Assembly (NCBI RefSeq): GCF_000472925.1
Contig: NZ_AXAS01000037.1
Span: forward strand, 24,728 to 88,727
From: Bradyrhizobium sp. Ec3.3
Lineage (GTDB): Bacteria; Pseudomonadota; Alphaproteobacteria; Rhizobiales; Xanthobacteraceae
DNA length: 64,000 nucleotides
Direction: 5' to 3'
Under the pieces are notes generated by a model. It was not told the DNA's origin and searched no databases. It saw nothing but the letters and a program-made list of their open reading frames with translations. The position numbers were made by a program, and so were the translations under genes. Below are positions 27,633 through 36,427 of the stretch, in pieces; the stretch's first letter is position 1; every line of letters starts with the position of its first letter.

Positions 27633-27734
27633 ATGATGCACAGCCATGACCTTGTTTCCGCTAGCCTACTGGCGCTGACCGCGACGGGCCTCGCGCTGCT
27701 CTGCTCGAGCCTGCTCGCCTTCGCCTTCATTTGA
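27633..27734 (+). CDS. Tiny membrane peptide, copy 1
   Basis: A 33-residue peptide, MMHSHDLVSASLLALTATG then LALLCSSLLAFAFI, consisting of a short polar N-terminus and one transmembrane helix. A GAGGG lies just upstream of the ATG. A second copy at 48095 shares HDLVS/RDLVS, LTLTA/LALTA and the identical LCSSLLAFAF end, and the DNA matches almost base for base over its last 25 codons' core. Conservation of the protein with synonymous change suggests a real gene. The function is unknown; the size is typical of helper subunits of membrane complexes. Confidence 0.55.
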   Translation: MMHSHDLVSASLLALTATGLALLCSSLLAFAFI

Positions 27735-27827
27735 AGTCAACGTAGCGTTCGCGCCTCGCGGCTTAAGGTTGGCCCAGCAACGATGGCTAACTCTCAAATG
27801 ACTAAGAATCAAGAAAGCGCAAGTTGG

Positions 27828-28423
27828 ATCCACGGCAAACCGCGCGATCTCTGCCGGCGTGGATTTGCGCAGTCGCAGGGCTTCTTTCATGGCCTGTGTC
27901 GCCTGCACGAACCCTCGTAAGCCGCATGCTGGAATCGGACGCTCCTGAAGAGATCGACAATAGTCTTTGCCGGTGAATAGATGCGGACAGGGACATTCTC
28001 GATCGTGTGGTGTTCGATACCCTTGTCGAACACATTGGGTCCAAAGCGGATAATTTCAATTCCGGGACGCTCGATCCTCGGCCGCCATTCGCGCGCCTTT
28101 AGGAAGGCTTCCAGGACATCCTCGTCCGACGCGGGTGTCCCACCCAACGCGGTCTCCCTTGGATACGCATAAATCCCACCCGAAAGCTTCCTGAGTGTGC
28201 AGCTCTCAACCGATTCCCTCAAGGTGCTGGTCGACAGATCCCGACCCACGGGCCAAATCCGCCCGTCGATAGGCGTACCCCGGCTCAAATGCCGTTTAAG
28301 TTCCTCGAGTGGCGGGCCGCGCGCTTCAGCAAGACGTTCGGCCTCGGCCCTGATCGGCTCACCGCCCGCGCCATGGACGAGTGTCCGCTCCTCCGAGAGC
28401 ATGCCCCGCGGCTTCCAATGCAA
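27828..28423 (-). pseudogene. AbiEi-type antitoxin/regulator, frameshifted and truncated
   Basis: The frame 27887-28423 contains GGIYAYPRETALGG, HHTIENVPVRIYSPAKTIVDLFR, a pattern typical of AbiEi-like type IV antitoxins and related abortive-infection regulators. It then loses frame near 27900, and the family C-terminus (MKEALRLRKSTPAEIARFA) appears in the next frame down to about 27828, where it ends without the usual final helix. No AbiEii-type toxin gene was seen beside it. It is most likely a decayed remnant. Confidence 0.55.
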
Positions 28424-28988
28424 GTCTTACAGCCGTTGAATCCGGGCCGGAGCGGGACAGTGCGCGTTGCCGCCGAGAGTCTAATCGCGATCGCCCCTTA
28501 GCAATACCTTGCGGACGTGGGCTAGCGAGGCATTGCAGCGGCAACTTCAGGCGTGGGCCGATCTCTGCAAAGCCAGCCTTGAAGTACAATGCCAAGCTGG
28601 AGTTGCGGCTCCACATCTGCTGCTTGGGCGCCGCCAATTCAAGTTGGCCCCAGGACTTTACCCTCCCCAGGCCTACGGCAGCCTCAATGAGACGCATCGC
28701 AACCCCTGACGATCGCTGGTCCGGCACCACGTAGAGTTCGGTGATCGTGGCGTACCTTCCGCGCGCGAAAAGAGCCGCGCTTTCCGACAACATGATGACG
28801 CCGACCGGGCGATCCTCGGCGAAAGCTAGGAACCCATAGATACGCTCTTCCATAGCAAGGAGTTCGGCTACAAGCTGGGTATCTGGCCCGGCTTGTACCT
28901 GGCCGCGCCCAAGTTCGGCGGCTAGCGCAGCAACCATGTGGGTCACCGTTGGGGCGTCATCGACAGACACTTCGCGCGTCGTTACCAT
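28359..28988 (-). CDS. GNAT-family N-acetyltransferase
   Basis: A 209-residue protein with a GNAT fold: MVTTREVSVDDAPTVTHMV start, GVIMLSESAALFARGRYATI and the acetyl-CoA motif A region ELYVVPDQRSSGVAMRLIEAA. The GNAT core ends near GFAEIGPRLKLPL (residue ~150); the remaining ~60 residues look random and overlap the neighbouring pseudogene, so the stop may have been displaced. ATG 28988 has a strong GGAGGAGG upstream. The substrate is unknown. Confidence 0.65.
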   Translation of the reverse strand: MVTTREVSVDDAPTVTHMVAALAAELGRGQVQAGPDTQLVAELLAMEERIYGFLAFAEDRPVGVIMLSESAALFARGRYATITELYVVPDQRSSGVAMRLIEAAVGLGRVKSWGQLELAAPKQQMWSRNSSLALYFKAGFAEIGPRLKLPLQCLASPRPQGIAKGRSRLDSRRQRALSRSGPDSTAVRLALEAAGHALGGADTRPWRGR

Positions 28989-29029
28989 ATGTGATCCTCC
29001 TCCGAGCTCAAGCAACATGGCATCCGATT

Positions 29030-29182
29030 AAGCGGCAGCATCGCGACCAGCGTGGTCGCCAGCGCGACCGCAAACGACGTTCCACGCACCACTCGACTGA
29101 CGAAGGCCAGCGCCGCTAACAGCAGTATCGCGCCTTGAGCGAAGTTCAGGACACCGGAGGCCTTGTAAATCAGCCAAAACTG
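29030..29182 (-). pseudogene. livH permease fragment
   Basis: A ~50-residue stretch, FWLIYKASGVLNFAQGAILLL then AALAFVSRVV, matches the first helices of branched-chain-type ABC permeases (LIYKATGVINFAQG). It is embedded in an otherwise meaningless frame, so only a scrap remains. It is unrelated in position to the intact livH at 37445-38308. Confidence 0.55.
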
Positions 29183-29784
29183 ATGGCGATCAGCAAATGT
29201 ATTCCCCCGGAGAGCAGCGCGAGAGCTATTAACCGACATCGTTGTCCAGTGGCTAAATCCTCTCAGACAATCTTCGAATGCGCGAGTCCAAGACAAACTC
29301 TTTTTGATAGGGCGAAGATAACCAGACCTTTGTATTTTCCCAGTAGACGCATCGATCCTTGCTCGCAGTGAAAAACACGGGCACGCATCAGGAGAGGACG
29401 AAATCGTGCAAGTAGCTGATAACCCCACGCGCGCAGCTGCTTTTGGCGTCCGCTGGCTCATGCGCCCGCCGCGCGCCTAACCTGTCGTAAGCTTCGTTCA
29501 TTGCGTCTCTCACCTTAGCCGACGAGGCGGCCTGCCTCATTCATCGTCCAGTTCGCTAGCGGTATTCCAGTTTGAATCCACTCGTTTTAGATCGGCCACC
29601 GATCAACCGGTGCACGGCGATATTGCTTCTTGAAAGCGCAGCGCTCGTCGAATTTGTTCAACTGTCGCTGGGAGCCGCTCGGCGAGCTCAGGCTCGGCGA
29701 TCAACTGTCGTAATTGAAGTCCGCGCTGGACGCGCAAACGCAAAATTCTCCTGCCACAATGCCAATCTCCAATTCCAATTGTAG

Positions 29785-30468
29785 CTAGTTGTGCAAGTCG
29801 ATGCGCGCAAGCAATCCTCGGTCCAGGATCGCGATTTCGCGTTGAGTATTGCCGATGAACTCAAGAATGCCGGCCTTGTGCAGCTGAGACACCGCGCGCG
29901 ATACCGTTTCGAGCGTCAAGCCAAGGTAATCAGCGATATCGCGGCGGGACATCGGCAGCGAGATTATGCCGGCGGCGGTCAGACGCTCGTCCATTTCCAG
30001 TAAAAACGCAGCAACCTTCTCAAGCGACGTTTTGCGTCCCAGTAGCAGCATGTGGTTTTCCGCGTGCTGTAGGTTGCTGGTCGTCAGACCAAGTAGGTCG
30101 CGCGACACGAGGGTATCTTTCTCGGCCACCAGCTCGAGGCTTTGTCGCTTCATCAGGCGAAGAGTGGTCTCAACAACAGCTTCAGTTGTAAAGCGGTGCG
30201 TTCCACCGTTCTCGAGCCCGAAAATATCGCCAACCAGATGAAATGCACCGATCTGACGCCGGCCGTCGGAGAGCAGCTTGTAACTCCGCACCGCACCTCG
30301 TGTTACGAGATAGACGTACTCGGCGGGTTCCTTTTCACCGTAGATTTCTCTCCCTTTTTTGTACGTGAATTCGCCTAGATTGACGATCGCGTTTGAGCCG
30401 CTCGCCAAGCGGAAGTGTTTGAGTGAGTTTGGGCGAGGCGTTTGGTCTGTCGTGATGCGAACAAACAT
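29785..30468 (-). CDS. FixK-like Crp/Fnr-family transcription regulator
   Basis: A 227-residue protein with an N-terminal cyclic-nucleotide-fold domain (VNLGEFTYKKGREIYGEKE, GDIFGLENGG) and a C-terminal helix-turn-helix, MSRRDIADYLGLTLETVSRAVSQ. The recognition helix ETVSRAVSQL is of the FixK/FNR type that reads TTGAT-N4-ATCAA. There is no N-terminal FNR cysteine cluster, so it is not a direct oxygen sensor of that kind and resembles the FixK branch. An FNR/FixK box lies 370 bases away, before the secreted-protein gene at 30909. Confidence 0.85.
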   Translation of the reverse strand: MFVRITTDQTPRPNSLKHFRLASGSNAIVNLGEFTYKKGREIYGEKEPAEYVYLVTRGAVRSYKLLSDGRRQIGAFHLVGDIFGLENGGTHRFTTEAVVETTLRLMKRQSLELVAEKDTLVSRDLLGLTTSNLQHAENHMLLLGRKTSLEKVAAFLLEMDERLTAAGIISLPMSRRDIADYLGLTLETVSRAVSQLHKAGILEFIGNTQREIAILDRGLLARIDLHN

Positions 30469-30839
30469 CGGCCCGCTCCTAAATCAAAACCCAACTCGAA
30501 TAAAAACTGTTGCGAGACAAAGTGCAGTGTCGCCTGCACGTCTAGCAGCGTTCAACGACTCTAATGACGACATTAGTTTCCACAAGAATCGCAAAGCCGT
30601 CAACCTCGCGTTTTGAACCAGGCCCGACACAATCTGACGATAATGGATCGGTTGCTGATAGCTTGCGGCTTGGCATTGAATCCAAGCTCACGGACCGTCG
30701 TGAGATCTGGCAAAGGCTACACCAACGATTTCCGGCGTCCTGAACCTGCTTAAGGGTGAAATGCGTCGCCGTTCTGCAATAACTCGCCGTATCTCGACTT
30801 AACCGGACTTTCGGTCCTGTGAATACGCGCGACGTATCG
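30469..30839. other. Intergenic region between fixK-like gene and secreted protein
   Basis: The two genes diverge from this 370-base stretch. No gene was recognised; it probably carries both promoters. Confidence 0.4.
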
Positions 30840-30853
30840 TTGAGGTGCATCAA
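30840..30853 (+). promoter_or_regulatory. FNR/FixK-type box
   Basis: TTGAGGTGCATCAA fits TTGA-N6-TCAA, the core of the FixK/FNR consensus, with one deviation at the fifth base. It ends 55 bases before the ATG at 30909, a suitable place for activation. Confidence 0.5.
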
Positions 30854-30908
30854 CAAAAGATCTGGTCGGCGATGCTACCGAGTTCGTCTTCAAATTATGG
30901 AGGCTGAA

Positions 30909-31277
30909 ATGCATCTTCGTGTACGATCAATTTTCGCCGTGGCCGTTCTTGGCTTGATACCGATCTCTGCAGACGCCGCTTCAGAGTGCCCGGTCACTGG
31001 CGTTCAGTCGAGTTGGGGTGTGAATTCAAGCGGCTACTTCAGTGTTTCGGCCGGTGGCACATGTCTATTGCCGCTCAAAATGGACGGAGTGATTGCCGCT
31101 TCGACCATCTCGCAAAAGCCCGCACATGGGACGCTAAAGAAGCTGAATGTATCGACATACACTTACACGCCCAAGGCAGGTTACAAGGGCGGCGATGCGT
31201 TTGCCGTCAGCTTTACGGGAAAGGGCCCCTCGGGTTCGGGAAAGTCAGTCATCACAATGAACGCGACAGTTCAGTGA
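30909..31277 (+). CDS. Small secreted beta-sandwich-like protein
   Basis: A 122-residue protein with a signal peptide (MHLRVRS, hydrophobic IFAVAVLGLIPIS, cleavage near ADAAS). The mature part is beta-rich, with ISQKPAHGTLKKLN and TYTYTPKAGYKGGDAFAVSF. This pattern is seen in Ig-like/cadherin-like repeats of bacterial surface proteins. Two cysteines (SECPV, GTCLL) may form a disulfide. GGAGG sits five to six bases before the ATG. The role is unknown. Confidence 0.65.
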   Translation: MHLRVRSIFAVAVLGLIPISADAASECPVTGVQSSWGVNSSGYFSVSAGGTCLLPLKMDGVIAASTISQKPAHGTLKKLNVSTYTYTPKAGYKGGDAFAVSFTGKGPSGSGKSVITMNATVQ

Positions 31278-31318
31278 CACGCGTGCCGTAGTCGGTTTGG
31301 TGATGGACCTGCTGGCCT

Positions 31319-31348
31319 AACGTCGGGAGTGACCTTGCTCCCGGCGTT
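31319..31348 (+). terminator. Hairpin, probable terminator
   Basis: An 11-bp imperfect stem (AACGTCGGGAG paired with CTCCCGGCGTT, one G-T wobble) with an 8-base loop starts 42 bases after the secreted-protein stop. There is no following T-run, so termination may be Rho-assisted. Confidence 0.5.
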
Positions 31349-31719
31349 GCTCAAAGGCTGCCGATGAAGCAAGAGCACTGCCGTCTGCACATTCTCTGCC
31401 GATTAGGATTCGGCGGGCAGGAAAAGATGTTCCCCGTCAAGATCGCATCGCCATTGGCGAAAGACGCGGGTTCATGACCTCGCGGTCAGTGCCCAGCCCC
31501 GAGGTTGCCCTGATCAGTAAGGGAGGCAGCGAAACATGTTCGTCCGCCGTGATCGAAGCCGCACACACCGGTGCTCAGTATCCGGGTAACCGCCGAAGAT
31601 GTTCCCACTCGATTTGTCAGAGGTGCAACGACGGCCGGGTACGAGACAAACCACATGACGACCAATACCGAGGTTGCTGTCGCTGATCGTGAATTTATCA
31701 TCGCAATCGCTCTACCGCT
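31349..31719. other. Intergenic, no recognised gene
   Basis: This lies between two convergent genes. Short frames on both strands have no family resemblance. Confidence 0.35.
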
Positions 31720-32628
31720 TCACGGAAATGCCGTTGCGGCACATCTACGGCGTCGCCCCTTACATCTGTATTCCCGGATCCAAGTCGCCGTCTGCTCAAG
31801 TCCACCGAACCCGAAGAAGTGCCCTCGTAACGATCGCAACTCAGCCTTGGTTTCCATGTCGTGTAAAAGACGATCAATTAGCTCCTGTGGCTCATAACCG
31901 ACGACCAGACGGCCGAATTTCTGGCCTAGGGAGCGCAGTGCTTGAGCAGAGTTCGTTACGCCACACATGTGAGCCAAACGCATGACGCTCTTCAGCGTGG
32001 CAGGTCCCGCCAATCCGACGCGAACGTCGTCTGCTATTCCTCGCGCCCGCAAACGTCTGATATGTGCTGCTATGGCGTCTGGCTCGAAACAAAACTGGCT
32101 CACCACCCACGGCGTCATCCCTTGCCGAACTGTCAACGAAACCTTTTGGCCGAGTTCGTCATCTAGCACGTCGGTTGGGATGTGCGGATGGGGCTGCGGA
32201 TAGGTGGCAAAACCAAGGCGTTCAAAACCATAGCGAGCGAACAAGCCCGTCTCAAGTACCGCTCGACTGGAAGGAAACGGCCCGACGACCCGCGCAACGT
32301 CGCCCCCCAGCAACAATGCCCGATCGACGCCGGCCTCTTGCAGTCGGGCCAGTGTGGTCTCGAGCTGATTAGGGCTCTCGTATCTGCGTGCAACCACGTG
32401 AGGCACCGGAACGAAGCCCGATGTCCTGAGCTCTAGCGCTCTTGCGATAACCGTCTCTTGTGGCTCTCCCGATATACTCGCAAGATATATCTCTGTCCCG
32501 GGCGAAAGCACGCGCCTCGCCATCTCAGCCGCGCGGGTATCGCGAGGAATGATTTCAATGGAATACTGACCGAGGAATTGCCGGCAAGCCTCATCCTCGC
32601 TGCAAGCGTGGGCCTTTGACGCGGTCAT
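31720..32628 (-). CDS. Methylenetetrahydrofolate reductase-like protein
   Basis: A 302-residue TIM-barrel protein of the MetF superfamily. Typical points are SIEIIPRD at the first strand, ITS-type segments around VPVPHVVARR, RALLLGGDVARVVGPF, and QFCFEPDAIAAHIRRLRARGI, where the folate/flavin-site residues of MetF occur. It is more divergent than housekeeping MetF. It is the last gene of the minus-strand array 43124 to 31720, 130 bases after a methyltransferase. Together with the MetE-like first gene it suggests handling of a methyl group through tetrahydrofolate (inference). ATG 32628 is preferred over an in-frame upstream start at 32667. Confidence 0.75.
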   Translation of the reverse strand: MTASKAHACSEDEACRQFLGQYSIEIIPRDTRAAEMARRVLSPGTEIYLASISGEPQETVIARALELRTSGFVPVPHVVARRYESPNQLETTLARLQEAGVDRALLLGGDVARVVGPFPSSRAVLETGLFARYGFERLGFATYPQPHPHIPTDVLDDELGQKVSLTVRQGMTPWVVSQFCFEPDAIAAHIRRLRARGIADDVRVGLAGPATLKSVMRLAHMCGVTNSAQALRSLGQKFGRLVVGYEPQELIDRLLHDMETKAELRSLRGHFFGFGGLEQTATWIREYRCKGRRRRCAATAFP

Positions 32629-32757
32629 GAACGATTCCTTTTCGGCCGCAACACGAGCGCACAGCAATCTTCGGCCAGAGGCTCGACGTCATCAGCCAGG
32701 ACTTGATTGAGCTTCGAAGCAGGCGAAAAGGTCCCGCATTTCGCCGGAGGGCGTATT

Positions 32758-33972
32758 TCATGGCTTGTGGTTTCGGGAGATGACGTAAGACTCGTCCCAG
32801 AACCAAAGTCCCTTATGCTTGCGCAAGATCTCCTTGGTGCACGCCAGGTATCGATCGTCCGTCATCGCCCGGGCCAGTCGCTCGTCCTCAATCTGTGCCA
32901 CGTAGTTCGCGTTATTCCAGGCTGCAAACAGCGTTGACGTCCCGATGGATGTAGCGTCCGCGTCAATTTCGTTGGGCAAGGTGTACATCACGTACTTGAA
33001 TTTTGACTGATCATCGGTCAGCGTATTGAAGTTGTACTGACGCGCCTCATTCCCCATCGCGACTTTCGTCTCGCGCAATATATCTCGTCGATCGTTTGCG
33101 AAAGGCTGTTCCCCGGCCCACACGCTCTGAATGATTTCCAGACCTGGATCGTCGCCGCACGAATGAATGCCGACCAACCTGCCACCCGGAGCAAGCGCAA
33201 GCGCCAATGGTGCAACGACCTTTTGCGCTTTGAACTCCTCCGACGCTCGTGCCCGATAGGGCTGCGAGGCGATGACAAGATCGTAGTCTGCCATGATCGC
33301 GCCTTGCCTGGGGATGACCCGGTCCAACAGGAACCGGCAGCTCTGCAAATACAGCACCAGAACGACCGGGCGCTCATAGATCGGATTGCCGGATTTCTTA
33401 CTCACACTGGCCTTCCAATGTTGAGCTAGAAATGGCTCAAGATCATTGATCTGACGCTCGTATTCGGCCGCAGTCCGCCCACTCAGGGCGACTTCATGCC
33501 AGACGAGCTTGGACGCCCTTGATGCCAGGCTCGCCGAAAGATATGGGGCTTCGTGATAGTAAAGGTTGGTCAGGACGATGACCGTGGCCGGGTGCTCGTG
33601 GAACCGATCGGGCAGTTTCTCGAGCGTCAAACGAATGTCTTCAAGGCTGATCTCTTTCCCGACGACGTAGAATGGCAGATGCTCGTAGCGCCGATGCATT
33701 GAACGCAGCACGCGGGCCAGCACCGTCCCATCCCCGACGCCTGCATCAAAGACCCGCACAGCCGGCGGGCGCGGACGAATCTGATCGAGTTCGAACGCTA
33801 TTCGTTCTGATACGACGCGCTTCTCGCTGCACGTATTGACGAACATCAGGTACTTTTGTCGATTGTCATAAAATCGAAAGTTCTTCGCGGGTTCGACTTC
33901 GGTGATCGCTTGAACCTCGGGGCGCGCAAGCTCAGTTCGTGCAGCGGACGACACGTTAGCCTCTTTCTTCAT
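32758..33972 (-). CDS. SAM-dependent methyltransferase-like protein, substrate unknown
   Basis: A 404-residue protein. After a short N-terminal tail comes NFRFYDNRQKYLMFVNTCSEK and then a Rossmann SAM-type motif VRVFDAGVGDGTVLARVLR (about residues 72-90), followed by YDLVIASQPYRAR and GRLVGIHSCGDDPG. Members of this family carry a large insert between the early strands. I do not know an assigned reaction. It lies in the middle of the minus-strand array, 283 bases after the acyltransferase gene; that gap holds no recognised gene. Confidence 0.7.
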   Translation of the reverse strand: MKKEANVSSAARTELARPEVQAITEVEPAKNFRFYDNRQKYLMFVNTCSEKRVVSERIAFELDQIRPRPPAVRVFDAGVGDGTVLARVLRSMHRRYEHLPFYVVGKEISLEDIRLTLEKLPDRFHEHPATVIVLTNLYYHEAPYLSASLASRASKLVWHEVALSGRTAAEYERQINDLEPFLAQHWKASVSKKSGNPIYERPVVLVLYLQSCRFLLDRVIPRQGAIMADYDLVIASQPYRARASEEFKAQKVVAPLALALAPGGRLVGIHSCGDDPGLEIIQSVWAGEQPFANDRRDILRETKVAMGNEARQYNFNTLTDDQSKFKYVMYTLPNEIDADATSIGTSTLFAAWNNANYVAQIEDERLARAMTDDRYLACTKEILRKHKGLWFWDESYVISRNHKP

Positions 33973-34255
33973 GATGGTAGGATTTCTTTCGTGGCGTCAC
34001 CAAGCCGTTAACCATGCACAGCATGGCGGAGAACCGCCGCACGAGATGAGCCTCGCCTTTCTAGCAGGCCGCCCCCAAAACGGCGTTTGGCCTTCGGAAT
34101 GAGCAACTGGAGGACCGTGCTCATTGCTGGCGCCGAGAGGAGCTGCCGCGCAACCGGGACTGAAGCGAGGGCGCCGCCTCGGCGAGCAATTGCGCAGCGG
34201 CCAACGGGAGCGAGCCCGAGCCTCTGACAATCAGAAACCAGTTCTCTCGAAGCGA

Positions 34256-34906
34256 TCAACGCGAAGATTCCAACCTGGCAAGCTCTCCCGCTTCGTATTT
34301 ACTCAAAAAGTCTTCAATCGTCAGCTTGCGGAAATCCGGCAGCGCAGCGTGCAGACCTTCGTGATCCCAGTTCCACCACGCAAGCCTGGCGAGCCGCCCG
34401 GCGATATCGTCCGAGAACCGCCGCCTGACGATGCGAGCCGGATTGCCTGCGACGATTGTGTAGGCCGGCACATCCTTGGTAACGATTGCACCGCCCGCAA
34501 CCACGGCACCAGTGCCGATGTTGCGGCCTGGAAGTACGATTGCGCCGTGACCGATCCAGACATCGTGACCGATCTGGACCTGATGCTGTCTCCGCCAATC
34601 GAAGAATTCTGCCTCGTCACTCTCGTTCGGAAAATAGGCGCTTGCCCGATAGGTGAAATGCGACTGGCTCGCTCGGTGCATCGGATGATTGCCGGGGTTG
34701 ATCCGGGTCATTGCCGCAATCGAGCAAAAATTTCCGATGGTCGTGTAGGTGATCTGAGAATCGTTTTCGACGTAGGAATAATCGCCCATCGTCGCTTCTC
34801 GCAGGATCGTACGCGCGCCGACCTCACAGTATGCGCCGAGTGTTGTATCGTGTAGCTGCGCAGCCGGATGGACGGTCGGTTGGACTGAGAGGGCTTTGGC
34901 GGCCAT
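34256..34906 (-). CDS. Hexapeptide-repeat acyltransferase of phosphonate-operon type
   Basis: A 216-residue left-handed beta-helix transferase. Hexapeptide repeats run from LGAYCEVGARTILREATMGDY to IGHDVWIGHGAIVLPGRNIG, with AGNPARIVRRRF and WWNWDHEGLHAALPDFR at the end. NPGNHPMHRASQSHFTYR and EAEFFDWRR are hallmarks of the xenobiotic-acetyltransferase-like proteins found in phn (phosphonate) operons. The open frame extends upstream through livF, but ATG 34906 with GGAG gives the family N-terminus. The presence of this family in a Liv-transporter operon suggests a phosphorus- or amine-containing substrate (inference). Confidence 0.8.
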   Translation of the reverse strand: MAAKALSVQPTVHPAAQLHDTTLGAYCEVGARTILREATMGDYSYVENDSQITYTTIGNFCSIAAMTRINPGNHPMHRASQSHFTYRASAYFPNESDEAEFFDWRRQHQVQIGHDVWIGHGAIVLPGRNIGTGAVVAGGAIVTKDVPAYTIVAGNPARIVRRRFSDDIAGRLARLAWWNWDHEGLHAALPDFRKLTIEDFLSKYEAGELARLESSR

Positions 34907-35004
34907 GGTGGCTCCGCAAATTAAAAGATGGGCACTCGTCTCGAACGGATTGACACTCGTGACCCGCAGGATCGCCGGACGGAAGGCCCGGCGCCGGCAA
35001 GACC

Positions 35005-35694
35005 TCAGTCCGCCTCGAAGACACTGTCGGCGAGCAGTTCGGTCGGATTGCGTTCCGCCACGATCTCTCCCTTCTGGACGACCAGCGCCCGGGCAACCAG
35101 CGAGGCTACGAAACTGAGATCCTGATCGGCAATGATCATGGCGGTCTTTTCCAACCGGTGAATTGAAGATAAGCATTCGGCGATTTCGTCAGTCACCGAG
35201 GGCTGAATGCCCTCTGTCAGTTCATCGAGCAGAAGAAGCCGCGGCGAGCGAACCATGGCGCGGGCAAGCGCCAGCAACTGCCGTTCGCCTCCACTCAAAG
35301 CACCGCTGGGGCGCGCGAGAAGCATTTCGAGCCTCGGAAAGAGACGCAATATTTCGTCAATCGGCTTTGCCTTGCCGGCGCCGGGCATCATGCCCGCGAG
35401 CAACAGGTTCTCCTTGACGGTCAGGCCGGGAAAACCCGCGCCGCCTTGCGGCGTGTAACTAAAGCCGAGACGACTGCGTTGATGGGCAGGCAGAGCTTCG
35501 ATGGCAACACCGTCCAGTACGATCCGGCCACCTTCGACCGGCAACAGCCCCATGACGGTCTTGAGCAAGGTGGTCTTGCCCATACCATTGATACCGATGA
35601 TCCCGAGAATCTCATGAGCGCCGAGATCGAAGCTCAAGCTGCGCAGTACCTGTGTGTTGCCGTAGCCGGAGACCAAGCGTTCACCTTTCAGCAT
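35005..35694 (-). CDS. livF: Liv-type ABC transporter ATPase LivF
   Basis: A 229-residue ATPase with Walker A GINGMGKTTLLKT, signature LSGGERQLLALARAM and Walker B LLLLDELTEGIQP. The short form, with the TPQGGAGFPGLTVKENL loop, is the LivF type. It energises uptake together with LivG, LivH and LivM. It overlaps livG by 14 bases. Confidence 0.92.
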   Translation of the reverse strand: MLKGERLVSGYGNTQVLRSLSFDLGAHEILGIIGINGMGKTTLLKTVMGLLPVEGGRIVLDGVAIEALPAHQRSRLGFSYTPQGGAGFPGLTVKENLLLAGMMPGAGKAKPIDEILRLFPRLEMLLARPSGALSGGERQLLALARAMVRSPRLLLLDELTEGIQPSVTDEIAECLSSIHRLEKTAMIIADQDLSFVASLVARALVVQKGEIVAERNPTELLADSVFEAD

Positions 35695-36427
35695 GAATGG
35701 CCTCTTTCTTGCGGCCGAGATAGATATCTCGGACGGTCTCGTTTGCCTCGACCTTGTCCATGGTGTCCTCCACCAACACTTTTCCCCTGTGCAAGACAGT
35801 AACCCTTTGTGCGAGACGGGCGATGAACTCTAGGTCGTGCTCGACGACGATCACCGTGGCACGGGCGTTGAGACGTTTGATGATGTCGACGGTCTTCAAC
35901 ATCTCATCACGCGTCATGCCGGCGGTTGGCTCGTCGAGGAGCGCGAGACGGGGATCGCTCGCGAGCAGCATGCCGAGTTCGCACCATTGGCGATGTGCAT
36001 GCGAAAGGGTCGCGGCCGGCTGTTTTGCGCGACGGTCATCAAAGCCGATCTCCTCCAGTGCCAGCTCGACGACCCTGTCCAGCTCGCGCTTTGGCAGCCC
36101 CCTCCGCAGGGCGGCGAGGCGGATATTCTCTCGGACGTCAAGGTTGGCGTAGATGCTGGGAATCTGGTTCTTGATGGCGATGCCCAGGCGCGCAATGCGA
36201 TGGGTGGCGAGGCCTTGCAGATTCTGGCCCTCGAACAGGACGTGGCCGCTGGTCGGCTGGTGTTGATGGGTGAGGCATTTGAAGAGTGTGCTCTTGCCGG
36301 CGCCGTTCGGACCTATGAGGCAGCGGATTTCACCGGCGGTCACGACGAGGTCGACGCCATCAACTGCGGCAACCCCGCCGAACCGTTTTACAAGGCCCCT
36401 CGTTGCGAGAATGGGTGCGCCGCTCAT
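35681..36427 (-). CDS. livG: Liv-type ABC transporter ATPase LivG
   Basis: A 248-residue ATPase with Walker A GPNGAGKSTLFKC, a LivG-like Q-loop area (GIAIKNQIPSIYANLDVREN), Walker B RLALLDEPTAGM and switch His in VEHDLEFI. The usual signature LSxGxQ is replaced by LSHAHRQWCELGMLLA, which is common in the urea/short-chain amide branch of the family. It overlaps livM by four bases. Confidence 0.92.
   Translation of the reverse strand: MSGAPILATRGLVKRFGGVAAVDGVDLVVTAGEIRCLIGPNGAGKSTLFKCLTHQHQPTSGHVLFEGQNLQGLATHRIARLGIAIKNQIPSIYANLDVRENIRLAALRRGLPKRELDRVVELALEEIGFDDRRAKQPAATLSHAHRQWCELGMLLASDPRLALLDEPTAGMTRDEMLKTVDIIKRLNARATVIVVEHDLEFIARLAQRVTVLHRGKVLVEDTMDKVEANETVRDIYLGRKKEAIHAER

Noticed and set aside
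29195..29215. Minus-strand GG-N10-GC element upstream of the livH scrap
   Set aside because: The -24 half (GGGGAATA) does not match the consensus, and no intact gene follows.
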